Shown one piece after another: positions 35,891-48,775 of a stretch of DNA of 64,000 nucleotides. Source of the DNA: Torymus aiolomorphi (Eukaryota > Arthropoda > Insecta > Hymenoptera > Torymidae); the NCBI GenBank assembly GCA_036365515.1, contig CM070875.1:2205001-2269000 (forward strand), written 5' to 3'. The translations under genes were made by a program, and so were the position numbers. Positions within the stretch are counted from its first letter, which is position 1; each line of letters begins with the position of its first letter. The notes beneath the pieces were generated by a model that worked only from the letters and a program-made list of their open reading frames with translations, had not been told where the DNA came from and searched no databases.

Positions 35891-36342
35891 AATTGAACCG
35901 CCGGATGCTGTACACGGGGAAAAAAATAACGCTGCGGTAACTGAGGTTAGGTGAGTTATTTTTACTGGGGTTACTCGCGTAGACACAACTGCGGAGTCAG
36001 GTTAAATCTACTTAAGAGTTCAGTAAATACCGTCCCATGACCGCGACCTGGAGACGTAAACAAAGCTTTTACTGATGACTCCAGTAACGTTAACCTGAGT
36101 TGCTATCGTTGATTCAACTGAATCTCGCTTACTGAACAGCTCAAGTTAGAGTTACGGGAGAGCGCAGTTGATCCAATGTTATTTTTTCCCCGTGTAACTC
36201 GTTATGCCCGGATTTCACTGCATAGTATTTCTTTAATAACTAAAAAACTATTTGGGAAAAAGATGCGCTACAATCGCCCGATGGACAATACTTATGCGGC
36301 AAAATTCGGGCGTAACGAGTTACAGCTCCCGGCGGTTCAATT
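35891..36342. mobile_element. Inverted-repeat element (AATTGAACCGCCGG ends) interrupted by a MITE
   Basis: The left arm reads AATTGAACCGCCGGATGCTG, is interrupted at 35,911, and resumes at 36,197 with ACTCGTTATGCCCGGATTT. The right arm (about 36,285-36,342), reverse complemented, reads AATTGAACCGCCGGGAGCTG then TAACTCGTTACGCCCG without a break. Without the insert the element is about 170 bases with arms near 60. It has no coding content. Confidence 0.85.
35913..36194. mobile_element. TA-target MITE with CACGGGGAAAAAA ends
   Basis: A 282-base element starting CACGGGGAAAAAAATAAC and ending GTTATTTTTTCCCCGTG, with TA on both sides. It sits inside the left arm of the 35,891-36,342 element. The intact opposite arm shows the empty site (GCTG TA ACTCG), proving that TA was duplicated on insertion. 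No open frame. Confidence 0.92.
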
Positions 36343-37636
36343 TTGCTTCTCCCTCCCCATTGCATTAATAAAGAAAATAGTAATTTTTAATGGAATCTGC
36401 TTCTCCATATGTATAAAAACATAAACATTAGGTAAAAGAATTCATCAGATTACTGACGGCGAAAGTTATTAAAATGGATAACATAAAGCTTTCTATTTGA
36501 AAGAGCAACATGGAAGTAGTGTAAATCGTATCCAGTCAGCCATTGATATTCCAAGTCTTTATTTACACACGCTAACTTTCTATATTATTGTATTAAAATG
36601 AGAATCGATTACATCTATATTACATTATATTTCAGACAATATACTTGCACACCATTTGCATCAATACTTCACACGAAAATTCTTCGCAACGTTAACAAAA
36701 CTTTCCTCTCTGACAACCAACACACACTATCTCCCTTGCAACCACAACCCCCCTTCCCTTATCGAAAACGTGCATCTCATCCCTAACTCAACATCCACAT
36801 CCACACCCACGACACCGCGTGATAACAACGCGATCGCCCAGAAGAGCGATGGTGACGAGATAAAGACGACGTCGACGGCTGCGCAGTCGCACCCGCTCAC
36901 AGAAATCACAACATTCTCCTATCTCCCCCAAGAGGAGCACACAACATAATATATTCGCTTGCGCGCGCGAGTTCATTACTCATCCAGCGTCTGTATTTTG
37001 TTTTCTTTCGCATTTAAAGTATACACCAGGGACGCGAGCCATTTGTTTGGCTTTAATAACCGGCGATTAATGTGCTGCTCGCGCGGGAGCGACACGCGCG
37101 CGTGTATCACATGATGCATATTCATCGGCGCGGACAAGATGCTGTGTATAATGCGGTTCCTCTGCTCTCCATGCGCGGAAAAAGCTTCATTAACGATCTA
37201 TATGAAAGTCCGTATCCTTTGTGTGTACACACACGGAGAGCTCAATTTAACTATGATAGTACGGGATCTCGTGCTATAGAAGCATCAATTTTTGTTATAC
37301 TTGACTAGCATAGTAGAGCAGGCTACCGTAGGAGGAGATACCCCCATGCGCCGAAAGCAGAAAGTTTATACCACGAGAGTATGGAATTCGTGCAACGGTG
37401 CCAAACGAAACTCCTCGATTGTAAGAATCTCATACCACCGTGGTATGAACCTCTTGCTATTGACGCTCGACAGTTTCCAAGCTACACTGGTATGGTGGCG
37501 TTACTCTCCATGCACGCATTGTTTACTTCTGTGGCAGCGAATAGTATGATGTATTAGCACGAAGTAACTTTATGCTGCCGTAGCTAAAATGAGCGCTCCG
37601 TGCAGGACATCGAATTTCCATCGACTGTATAATACA

Positions 37637-38374
37637 TCTGTGGCTTCCAGGAATAACGACTTAACTGACTTTTTCTCAAAATTGAGTTAGCACCGGAGTT
37701 TATACCTTCTAACTACTCTTTTTCATGTAGACTTGGTCCGGAAATCTGAAACGCGTTCGAAGAACAAATATCAGCTAAGTGCATAACCACTTAACTGCAC
37801 CTGTGCCCGGAAAAACCACTTAACTGAATATTTATATTTAATTAAAAGCACCGTTTTAAAGTTAATACTATGTAATAAACAGATTATGACATACCTCTTT
37901 TTATAGCAACAAAGATCAAAGGCAATTGATAATAGAAGGTAACAGAACAGCTTTGATTGCCGGGCGATCGGGCCAGTGTGCATAAACAGTAACCGAATAA
38001 CGTTCGGTATTCGGTTTACCGAATTCCGTTGACTTGACGCACATTCCGTTGGAAGGCGCATGCGCGGAAATGAATATTTAAAAAACAATTCGTATTCTAT
38101 GTTTTAAGTGTAGAAATAACTCTGTTATGTATCTTATTTGAACAATTTCCCTAAACCAATTGTTTTGTTTGTTTATACAAAAAACCAAAATGTATTCTAG
38201 CTGCTGATAGTGGGGGCCGAAAGATATGTGATACCTTTGTAAATGTCTAAACTTTTATGACTCATCTCGCGCATTTTGATCTTACATATGAAGTGTCATG
38301 ACAGAAATTTTAAAACGCTGATTTCTCGAAAACACGTAAAACTGGGTTAAGTCGTTATTCCTGGAAGCCAAAGA
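37637..38374. mobile_element. TIR element with TCTGTGGCTTCCAG ends, copy 1
   Basis: The left end reads TCTGTGGCTTCCAGGAATAA and the right end is the reverse complement of TCTTTGGCTTCCAGGAATAA; CGACTTAAC follows inside both. It shares almost its entire length, in the same orientation, with 41,906-42,675. Internal ACTTAACTG motifs occur several times (near 37,780 and 37,815). A ~70-codon minus-strand frame ending at 37,771 is shared with the second copy but resembles no transposase, so it is probably incidental. Probably a non-autonomous DNA transposon. Confidence 0.82.
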
Positions 38375-41300
38375 TATAATATATGGTATACATGGCACGT
38401 ACGCGCATTATTGGCAATTTACCTTTTTCCTCATTCTCTCAAATTTCAGGGAGAAACTATATACATACATACTACCATAGCCGCGCCGCCGGAAAGTTCA
38501 CGCACAACTTATTAATTCATCAAACACATCGTTTTAATTTTAATGCCACGTCGCTGGCATTGTTCGCTCGAGAAAAATTATTATATTCAGATCAATTTTG
38601 GACGCCCTCGAGTATATTAATAAATTTTTCATTATGCGCGGATGCGCAAAGTTGGAACTCGAGCAGTTCACGCACGCGTGCAAAAAAAAGAAAAAAAATT
38701 GTCGGCGAAAACTTGCGTAATATAAGAGGTGCGCGTGTGCAGGAGGACAGCGCGTCCTGAAAAATGTATTATATATCTCTATACCAGCACAGATTTTTGT
38801 CGGGTTGAATTTCCTGCCATAAGTAGCGTAAGCGAAGATCGTGAGTTTACTGGTATAACAATTCAAGCCCCCCCCCCCCCCTCCCCCTTTGCGGTCGTAT
38901 TGAACTTACAGCCGAGATATAAGTAACGTATTCATAGTCTGTTATGTTTGGATCAAAGGTACTACTGCTTTAGTATAAAACCCAATGAATAAAATATTTA
39001 CGAGCATGGACCGCCTCGCTCCAGCCAGTGAGTATATTCGAAAGATTCGCAGATTTACATGTAACCCCCTTTCCCCCTCCTTCCAGGCTCTTCACCCTTT
39101 GTCGTCGCATAAATATGCAAGCGCCCCTTCGATTTTCGACTTACGTCAATGTGTGTGTATGTGTGTGTACGTCAAGCTAGTGTATATCATTTGATATGCA
39201 AAAAGCGACCATCACCTCCCTCCATCCACCTATATACCCGCAACGTTTGAAGAATCCGAGTAATGTAATTTACATTTTCTCCTTCGACCGTTCGTCATTT
39301 GTATAAAGAGGCAAGAACGGCCAAGATTTAAATATCTCTCGTTAGTCACTTTTATCGTCTCGTTTACCTTTTGGCTCTCATCCACACTCTTTCATCTGAA
39401 TCTTTGATAACCCGTCAAGCTGAAACATATAGCCATTACCCTATAACAATGTGTATTAACGAACGAAAAATTATATAAACAATGAGGCTGAATTTTTCAG
39501 TCCAAACAAAAATGAAAACATCTTTAGCCATAGTTATAATCACCCTAGCTGTAGTGCTGCACGCTCGCAGTAATTGGGTCACCCTCTGCGCGCGCGCGCG
39601 AACGCGTGGATTAAGAAGTCAACCCCCTTTCCTCTCCCTCGCGCTATATAATCTCACAAAGAGACTGCGATATGCCTCGGAAGTTCCGCACGGACAATCT
39701 CCGCGCTATTCTAATTAAATAAACAAACGCAATCCCGGTTGATCGCTGCCGTTATATTATGTATAAGCTTCGGACGGGGAAGGGGGGAATTTTTATTCGT
39801 TACACCGCAAGATTTTTGTTCGTTATCGCTAGGGTGCGCGGGTATGTTACCTAAAGTTCGCAAGGCATGAACTTCGTTACGCCGGGATATAAAGCGAGTC
39901 GCCTGGATAGCTCGGATCTTTGACCCTTTGCCGCGGTTGTTGTCTTGCGCCTGAATATATGAGGTATAATTTAACAGATTTTTGTAGAATAAAGTCGAGG
40001 GAAATTTTTTTGAGGCATACTTTAAAGAGTTAATTTTTCATACTTTTATATGGTATGTCTGACACAAATATTTTATTTAAAAAATGTTTAGACGAGAATT
40101 CTTCAGACAGGAAGGGTTGTACACATAAACTTTTAAAAGAAAATATAATTAGGGAAAATCAGTTTTAATTTGATTTCTTGTAAACGCTTGTTTACGCGGA
40201 AAACCTTGTTAAGCTATAGTTTACAATTAAATCTCAAAATACGCAAAATTTGTTTTAGTTTAAAAACAAGTAAATTAATTCTTTTTATTCAGTTTCATTT
40301 CCATTTTTTGAAAATTTATCTACAAACCTACCTAATTGAATGGTTTACGTTCGAAGTATAGGGTCTTTTTTAAAATACCTTTTAATAGTAATGTTCGTGT
40401 CAGAGAAACCATGTCACAGAGTCTTCTCAAATGCCTGCGCATTCTTTCTCGTATAATACGTGACACAGACAAGTATAGAAAAATCAAACCCTAACGACAT
40501 ACCACAAAAGAAACTTTCAGGCTACTATATAATTTACGAAAATTTATTAAATTTTCATGCTGCACAAACGTGAGAAAAGCAACCGCGAACATCTACCGCC
40601 TTATCTCGGTAATAGTCGGCTCGCGCGCGAGTGTTGAAAGAAGGAGTGATTAATTATTCCCGAGACGTCGTCGTCGTTCTCGTTGTAAGTTTTTTAATTA
40701 GAAAACTCAAATATCCCTCTTCCACCTCTCGCGCCACGCGTCGCCACCTAATATAAAGGAAGAAAGGAGAAAGAAGCTGATTGGTATTTTAATAGAAAAA
40801 TGTTATGAATGCGGGCCGGTTGTTCTCTTTAAACTGCTGCGTATATATTCGAAAACTTCGAACCGCTGCTCAGCTTCTCGCATCGATTCGAAAAATGCGC
40901 GGGTATAGCAGGGAAATTGAAAATTCCTGCGCGGTTTTGGTTCCACTCTTCCTCTTTGTGCATAGAGCTATAGGTGTACTCACAATGAAATATTTGCTAG
41001 CCACAGAGAGAGAGAGAGAGAAAGAGGGAGAGAACTGTTTTATTGCGCGCCGGTGCCGCCGCCCGGGGAAATATCTTTTCATTCATCTCGCTGAGTAAAC
41101 TAATAAGTAAAGCCGGAATTACTAGAGGCAGTCCGCGCAAGCGCGAGGTTAAAATCAAGAGTCTTAAATTTTCAGACCACAAACATCAAGTTCCTCTATT
41201 TTCGCGCTGAAGTAGCGGTAGAGAAGCACAGTCACACACACATACATCTATACATACATACACATCTGGAAACTGTGTGTTTGGAATTTCCCGGGGCGCG

Positions 41301-41905
41301 CCGGCAAAATTTTCGAAACTCCCAAAGTATCGCTTTCCTTCCCTCTTGTTTCCTCCTTTTCAGCTTCTTCTTCCTCCACCTCCGGCCCTTCCCCCGCACT
41401 CTGTCTTTCGTCGGCGGCGGTGCCGGCGTTTCGCATAATTTGAATTAGCGGAATATACGGCGTTCGTAAATTACACGGGGTTAGAATAGTTTTTGTTATT
41501 CCCGTTGTTTATTGCCGGGGTTTTCTCTTTGTAATTTCGACCGCGCGCGGTTACGATTATTAGTGAATTGTTGAACGATTTATGTGATGCTCCCTATCGG
41601 TCTAATCCTGCTTTGATTGATATATTTTGTTTCAGATGTATCAGTTTATAATTGTGCTTAATGGTATTAGTGGATTACCAAAGTTGGTAAACTGATTTGT
41701 ACATTGATTTGTATTGATTTTTCTATTGAAAGCTTTCAATTGAAGATAATAGTTCTACAATTTAGGTGATATTATACTAAACAATAACCATTTAGATTAA
41801 ATGTCATTAGCGAGAATATTGTAAACAACGTAATCATATTTACACGCCAATCTAAATCTGACAATAAAAACCATTGAACTGTTATTCAATCTAATAAACC
41901 ATATT
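38375..41905. other. No gene seen between the two TIR copies
   Basis: Contains a C-rich homopolymer near 38,868-38,887, alternating CG at 39,590-39,600, AT-rich DNA at 39,960-40,560 and 41,580-41,900, and short GA runs near 41,006. No recognisable protein or RNA. Confidence 0.5.
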
Positions 41906-42675
41906 TCTGTCGCTTCCAGGAATAACGACACTTGGGGGTCAAAATTGAGTTAGCAATGGAATTTATACCTTCTAACTACCTTTTTTCATATAGATTTGGT
42001 CCGGAAATCTGAAACGCGTTCAAAGAGCAAATATCAGCTAAGTACATAACCACTTAACTGCATCTGTGCCCGGAAAAACCACTTAACTGAATATTTATAT
42101 TTAATTAAAAGCACCGTTTTGAGGTTAATACTACGCATTAAACAGATTATGACATACCTATTTTTATAGCAACAAAGATCAAAGGTAATAGATAATAGAA
42201 GGTAACACAACAGCTTTGATTGCCGGGCGATGGGGCGAGTGTGCATAAACAGTAACCGAGTACCGTTCAGTATTCGGTTTACCGAATTCCGTTGACTTCA
42301 CGCATATTCCGTTGGGAGGCACATGCGTGCGAATGAATATTTAAAAAAGAATTCGCATTCTATGTTTTAAGTGTAGAAATAACTATGTTATTTATCTTAT
42401 TTAAACAATTTCCCTAAACCACTTAACTGCACAGTTACCGGAATAACGACTTAACTGCATTGTTTTGTTTGTTTATACAAAGAATAAAAATTCTATTCTA
42501 GCAGCTGATAGTGGGGTTCGAAAGATATTCGATACCTTTGTAAATGTTTACATTTTTATGACTCATCTCGCGCATTTCGATCTTACATATGAAGTGTCAT
42601 GACAGAAATTTTAAAACGTCGATTTCTCGAAAACACGTACAAGTGGGTTAGGTCGTTATTCCGGGAAACCACAGA
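41906..42675. mobile_element. TIR element with TCTGTGGCTTCCAG ends, copy 2
   Basis: A direct-orientation relative of the 37,637-38,374 copy, with scattered substitutions. It differs by about 37 extra bases near 42,422-42,458, which contain CACTTAACTGCAC and CCGGAATAACGACTTAACTG. That block is an internal duplicate of the terminal motif and is missing from copy 1. The ends are TCTGTCGCTTCCAGG and the complement of TCTGTGGTTTCCCGG. No transposase. Confidence 0.82.
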
Positions 42676-42913
42676 TTTATCAAACATCAAAATAAGAATC
42701 ACTTTTACCAACTCTCTACTCTTTAAAAATCCCCCCCCCCCCTCTTAAAAAAAAAAATCTGTTTTTCAAAACGTAGATTCCCCAACACACCACCACGACC
42801 CTTCACTTTCCCCCGTGGAAGCGCATATTTCACCCGTCCCCGAGCTCCTTTTAAGATAATCTCCTCCCGCCCCGTTCTCCTTTTCCCTTACCCTCGCAAA
42901 AAGAAAACACCTC

Positions 42914-42944
<31 letters not shown>

Positions 42945-43116
42945 TTCACCTCGGCGACGGTAGTTTCTCCGAGACACCCATAACTCGTCCCCGCTCTTAA
43001 ATATTTGTCATCCGAGGCAGAGGTAGACTTGCTCGCGCGCGTGTGGGGTGCAAACATCAGAGTGGGGCGATCAGGTGCAAAAGACGCGCGTGTGTATACA
43101 GTCGGGCGGGGGAGGG

Positions 43117-43152
<36 letters not shown>

Positions 43153-43350
43153 GAGACAAACACGGTAATTTTACGGGTGAAGAGGGGGAGGAGGAAAAGG
43201 AAGGAAGGTACTATGACTTTTCGGCTTATCTTGAGAGGATGCCGAGTTTATGGAGGGAAAAATATGAGCAGGTGTTGTTTGAGGGGGATGGGTGGGTGGA
43301 GAGGTGAGTTGGAAAGGGAAGATGTTTGGAACATGGTGAATTATTCCATA
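42676..43350. other. No gene seen; CT and GA tracts
   Basis: A poly-C tract near 42,731-42,742, CT tract at 42,911-42,945 and GA tract at 43,117-43,151. The reading frames here are driven by these repeats. Confidence 0.6.
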
Positions 43351-43570
43351 GTCTTCAAGATATGTTTTTACAAGCATTTATTATTATGTTTGGTCAGTAG
43401 GTATTAAAACAATAACACTAAAAATAAAAATAAAACGTCGTTTACATCTAGAAATATCTAGTCTCTTAAAATTTTTAGTTGTATACAATACTTTTTGTTT
43501 AATTTTTTAGAGTTATTGTCTTAGTAGCTACTGACCAAACATAATAAATGCTTTTAAAAACAAATATTGG
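43351..43570. mobile_element. Small foldback MITE
   Basis: The left arm (ATATGTTTTTACAAGC, TATGTTTGGTCAGTAG, AACAATAACACTAAAA) is matched by the reverse complement of 43,500-43,568 with few changes. The loop is about 43,430-43,500. There is no coding sequence, and the termini are not sharply defined. Confidence 0.75.
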
Positions 43571-44063
43571 AAAAGAGTGATTTAATATTAAATCCAGTAC
43601 GCTGCGCTCTCAATACTTTCCAAAAATAAAGAAATTTCATATTGAAGAACACATTTTCCGAATCAGACTCTTCGAACTATCGAATATACCTGCGCGATCC
43701 GTATATTCTCATCGTAAAAAGCAGCGCACAGGTGCAGCACAATAACAGTATTCCTTTTTTATTATAACTAAAATTTGCACGAAACGGGAGTATACCATCC
43801 ACTCCACGCTTCGAATAAAAATATTACAGATACCTAGCATCCACAAAACTTGCTCCTTCCAAAATTGCTTTGTTTATTTAGAAAAATTGTTCCCATCCCA
43901 AGAGTAATATTACACTTGTGTAATCCTCTTACCCCCGTGCGCGTGCGGGAAATAAACGAAATCAGCAACTAGACAGCGAGATAGAGAAAAATAATGACTC
44001 GGCGCAATTCCAAGCGCGTATTTTCCAGTAAAATTTTAAAATCCTTTTTACCGAGAACTGCTA

Positions 44064-46026
44064 CGTAGAAATAATTTTTCAGGATAGTATATAAATTGTA
44101 TACAATGACTGTATACAATTTGTATAAAAAATTGATCATATATACAAATTGTATACAATTTGTATGCAATCCTGAAAGAATGTTTAAGAAAGCAAGATTG
44201 AATACAATTTGTATACAATTTGTAATCCTGAAAAATTATTAAGCTATATTTTTATTAAATAAAATTCATGTATAAAATTTTTGTAAGATTAAAAAAAAAA
44301 AATTACGTTTTATAAAATTTTATACAATTTTATTATTTACAAAAAGCATACAATTTCATATCTTCTGTTGAGATCAACCTCAACGTCGTCCACACGATCT
44401 TGCGTGCTCTGCAGCACCATAGAGAGCGCATCACTTCAAAGGCGTGGAGCTAGTCATGCGCGAGGCTCAGGCGGCTCATGCCCACGGTCACATGTAACCC
44501 TCTCGTTGCCGTTGACGCATTCCATTGCTCAGCCATCCTGAACAAAACTGGCACCTGTAAACGTCATAACCCACAAAGAGTTTCGTTTTCGATGTGTCTT
44601 GGTTATGAATTAGGGGAAGGTGGGGCGTCACGGGCACCCTAACTTTAATTCATGATTATATTAAAGATCTATGGATTTCAATTCTAAAAAATATTGTAAT
44701 AAATAGTCAATACCATTAGGAAACGGAGTCAATCAATAAAAAAAATTATATTGACTTATATTTTGTAATATAGAATTGGAAAGTAAAAACTTTGAAAATG
44801 ATCTCCGTGCCCCACTAGTGGGGCACATGTGGCACGGGGGTGGGTCACGAGTAGCACGTTCTAATGCATAATAATTTGGTTTAAACCTATTTTTAAAACT
44901 AAAAATTTTTTTAATAAAAATATTTTAAACTATTTTTAAAACTATTTAATTAATCTAACTCAACACTAAAAAGTGGATGAGATCATAGCAATCTTGCTCC
45001 TATTTGCAGGTTAGTGAGGTTAGACTGTTGCTCCGAAATAACAGCTGCCCGGCGTGCCCCATAAACAACGGATTTTAAAATCATTGGGTTACATTTTACA
45101 AATATCTATCGAAATAAAAAAGAAATGTACTTGAAAGTTTAAAACTTAAGCTTTCAAATGCATTTCGTTTCATATTAATACGAGATATATTCGCTCTTTG
45201 TCAGTAACGCCAAAAATCAAGCCATCGTATTTTCACTGCTCCGGATTTCAACCTTATGAAATTAATTCATATGATTTTTTTTCGTATGAAACACTCGAAT
45301 ATAAAAACTAGTATAGTTCTTTATACATTTTTATGAACATTTGTTTTTAAAGAACCCTTTACGACTTTAATATTAAAATGCCCAACTGACCCGACGTGCT
45401 CACCGTGCCCCACCTTCCCCTACTTCTGGTTTTATTATAGATACATGCAAATGTTCTATAAATAATCATCATTTCGTAGTAGCGAAAACGGAACTCTTTG
45501 TGGGTTATAACGTTTACAGGTGCAAGTTTTGTTCAGGACGGCTGAGCAATGGAAGGCAGTTGGTGTGATACCTGATACGGTGACGATGACGGCGACAGCG
45601 GTGACGGCAAAGTTTCATTGGAATAACCGCATACAAAAAGAGAGGTTGCTCGGCGGGAATGACAGCCGTGGTGGCATGAGCCGCCTGAGCCTCGTGCCTG
45701 ACGAGCCTCACGCCTTTGAAGTGATGCGCTCTCTATGGTACTGCAGAGCACGTAAGATCGTGTGGACGACGTTGAGGTTGACCTCAACAGAAGATATGAA
45801 GTTGTATGTTTTTTACTTACGAAAAATGTTTTTCGTAAATAATAAAATTTTATAAAATTTTATAAAACGTAATTTTTTTTTAATTTAACACAAATTTTTT
45901 ACATGAATTTTATTTAATAAAAATATAGCTTAATAATTTTTCAGGATTACTGAATACAAATTGTATACAGTCATTGTATATAATTTTTATACAATTTGTA
46001 TACAATCCTGAAAGATTATTTCTACG
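44064..46026. mobile_element. Large (~2 kb) foldback element carrying another element in its centre
   Basis: Arms of about 540 bases (44,064-44,604 and 45,486-46,026) are imperfect inverted copies. Their ends read CGTAGAAATAAT, then CAGGAT, then repeated TTGTATACAATTTGTAT blocks. Inner arm parts are GC-richer: TTGAGGTTGACCTCAAC-like sequence, GATCGTGTGGACGACG-like sequence and ACTCTTTGTGGGTTATAA are recognisable in both. The right arm holds extra sequence around 45,560-45,670. A frame at 45,520-45,855 has no recognisable domain. The central ~810 bases are a separate insertion. Confidence 0.83.
44613..45420. mobile_element. TA-flanked element with GGGGAAGGTGGGGC ends
   Basis: The left end reads GGGGAAGGTGGGGCGTCACG and the right end is the reverse complement of GGGGAAGGTGGGGCACGGTG, with TA on each side (44,611-44,612 and 45,421-45,422). 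The interior is AT-rich except for repeated GGGGCAC-type blocks near 44,800-44,860, including a perfect 20-base palindrome at 44,807-44,826. No open frame of note. Probably a non-autonomous DNA transposon inserted between the arms of the larger foldback. Confidence 0.82.
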
Positions 46027-48695
46027 GGAGTGCGCAGCAACTATCGGTTCGCCAATATTGCCGCGAAACGATCAGCAATTTCCCTGTTATAGCGATGCAA
46101 TTCTCCATGTCGTCATAAGGTAAAATAACGAACCGTTTTTCTCAAAAACAAAATGATTTGATTTTTCGCGATAAATAGTGTATACGAAAGGATAAATAGT
46201 ATAGTTTAAATGTAACGTCACGCGCCGTGTTCAATTAAACGACGCCATGCCGCTTGTACCTGACGCAGAATATCAAACAAAGCAGATTGTCCACACAAGC
46301 GTATGCGCGTTGATTTTTCACAGTGAACAGCTCGAAAACGCTTTTCACTGCATATATACGCACTCGCTGAAAAAGAAACCCGTCATTTACAACGGAGCCG
46401 GCGTTTTTCTTCGCCACTCGTCCCCCTCCCCCCTCCTCTCTCTAGCACGCGCCTGCGTACATTGTTACTCGTCTAGTACCTACGTACTCTACTCCGCGGT
46501 TGTTTGCTCTCTTTCTTTCTTGTATGTATTATCATTATTATTCTCCGCACACGTGTCGAATTTAATTCTTTTCGGATGAAAAAATTTGAGAGCCGAACGC
46601 CAGAAGCCGAAACTCGGCGGCTTTTTCACGAGCGAGATAACACGCGTCGATTTCAATGACAGTCGGTGAAAACTTAACAAGGTGTAAATAATCAATTCGA
46701 CTTTAATCCGGCCGTAAATAGCGCAGGCGAACTAGATATGCATATTTTTTTTTCTCTCTCTATCCGCAGTGCACGGGAGGCGAGCGCGCAAAAAATATCG
46801 GTACAATTTATCCGGAAGAGCTACTTCTACTGCTGTCGCTGCTGCTACCGGATTTTATTGAAGTCGCGACGGTGGAGTACACGCGTGCGCGCGCGCATTT
46901 CCATTTTTATTCGAAAATGTTTTAGCCTGGATTCCAGTATTTTGGAAAACTCGCTTTTTGTATTATTTCGTTCGCGCTGCTGATCTTCGTATTATATGCG
47001 GGAGAAAAATGAATTCGCTCTGATTGAGGAGAATAAGGGATGGAATGCGGAGAGCGTGTAGTGCAATTTTCTCGAACGCTGGGAAGGGGAATTTGGAAAA
47101 ATATTTTTCAAAACTATGATTGATGAAATAGATATGGAATGCAATGCATTGTACGAGTGGAAAGTATATAGGAAAATATAGTGGAACGGGGTAGGGTTTG
47201 GTCAGACCGACGGATTATACTGTTTTTCAAAAATTGGATTGCGATTGTATGGGTAACCAAACAGTGATCTTAAATGTGAAATGTGACGAAGTCATCTACG
47301 TTTGTCTGCTTATACAAAAGCGTATACAAGTGGCATTATTTATAATTTAGCTTTAAGCTTGAATTTCGAATAATTTAGATATTTTAAATATTTATAAATT
47401 ACGAATATATATATATATTACAAATCGAAACCGAATTAAAATTTAAAAAGCGACGGTATCTTTATTCTTTCATTAATTATAAATGTTTGAAAATTGTACT
47501 CTCTGTATAGTTGAACGGATGATGATTATTTTTCTCTAAAACTTTTACAAAAATTCGTATTACAAAACCCCATATTCCTAACCATAATTTCGCAAACTCC
47601 GAGCAAATTTGATTTCCAACTATCCACAATAAACCGGAAAAATGAAACAGAAAAAAACATAAATAACGACAAACACAAATAGCAACGACTACACAACGCC
47701 TTTGAATTCAGCTCTACTATTCCAATATTTACCCTTCCTCTATTTAATCGTATTTTATTATCGATCCATTACAAACGAACCTCTGCCGTCTCCTCCACCT
47801 CCTCCCCACCAGCAGCGTTTACACAAGACCCTTCCAAAGTATCATTAGAGCATCAGATATCCCCAAAGTTCCACTCGACCACTCAGACACACACACGCAC
47901 ACACACAGAAACACTTCGATCGCATTACGCGCGACTGATTAATTCCTCGGCTCCGCAATCCAGCGACACTTATACTCTCCCCACACACACACAGAGCAAT
48001 AATTAATATACATCTCAGCTCTACGCTATACCGGAGAAACCTTTTCCACTTTCGCTTACTCGAGGGATGATCGCACGCACGCAGACGACACATCGAAATC
48101 CCGGCGAGCGGAGTAAAAGACAAGAAGAAGCCCGTAGTCGCTTTTCCTAATACTCTTCGTATATCCCATATCCTCTCTCGCATTGTATCGACGTATCGTC
48201 AAAACGTGTCTGTGTGTAGCTATACGCACGAGCAGACGGTAAGGGAAAGGCTTGATGGAGGAGACGCGATTTCTTTTCCGGGTGCGGAGGGTGGGGGGCA
48301 CAATATTCCCCCGACATTGGCCTAGGTTCCCACCTCTTGAATATGCGAGCGCGGAGAGATGAAATACGGAAGATCCGTCTCTCGCAAGCGAACTAGAGAG
48401 AGAGAGAGATTTTCCGAGGAAAACTCCAAGGGAATGAAAAAACTTTCGGACACGCTGCACGTCGCGGCGCGCGTGCCCTACTAGCCGAGAGTGAAGAAGA
48501 GAGAAAGAAAGAGAGAGAGAGAGAGAGAGAAGGAACGAAGGTGGAATTGTAAAAGCAGCGCGCGTTGCTGCACGTATACCGAACCATTAGCCGGCTTTAA
48601 TGAAACTCTTTGCTTTTGACTTTGTCCAATATGACGCCTGCTACAAGTTTTTCCTTCTTCTCCTGGAGGTCAAGTGCACGTAGGAAAAGTATGTG

Positions 48696-48699
<4 letters not shown>
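46027..48699. other. No gene seen
   Basis: AT-rich stretches (46,080-46,200; 47,230-47,760) alternate with CpG- and CT-rich DNA (46,400-46,520; 47,770-48,530). The short frames do not resemble known proteins. Confidence 0.5.

Positions 48700-48774
<75 letters not shown>
48700..48774. repeat. (GA)n microsatellite
   Basis: A pure GA run of about 75 bases. Confidence 0.98.

Positions 48775-48775
<1 letters not shown>

Noticed and set aside
37771..38088. 105-codon minus-strand frame conserved with 42,034-42,246
   Set aside because: It lies inside the duplicated TIR element, so sharing is explained by DNA duplication. The protein has no transposase motif and the frame is shorter in the second copy.
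45520..45855. 111-codon plus-strand frame in the large foldback
   Set aside because: No recognisable domain, and the corresponding region of the opposite arm is deleted and out of frame.
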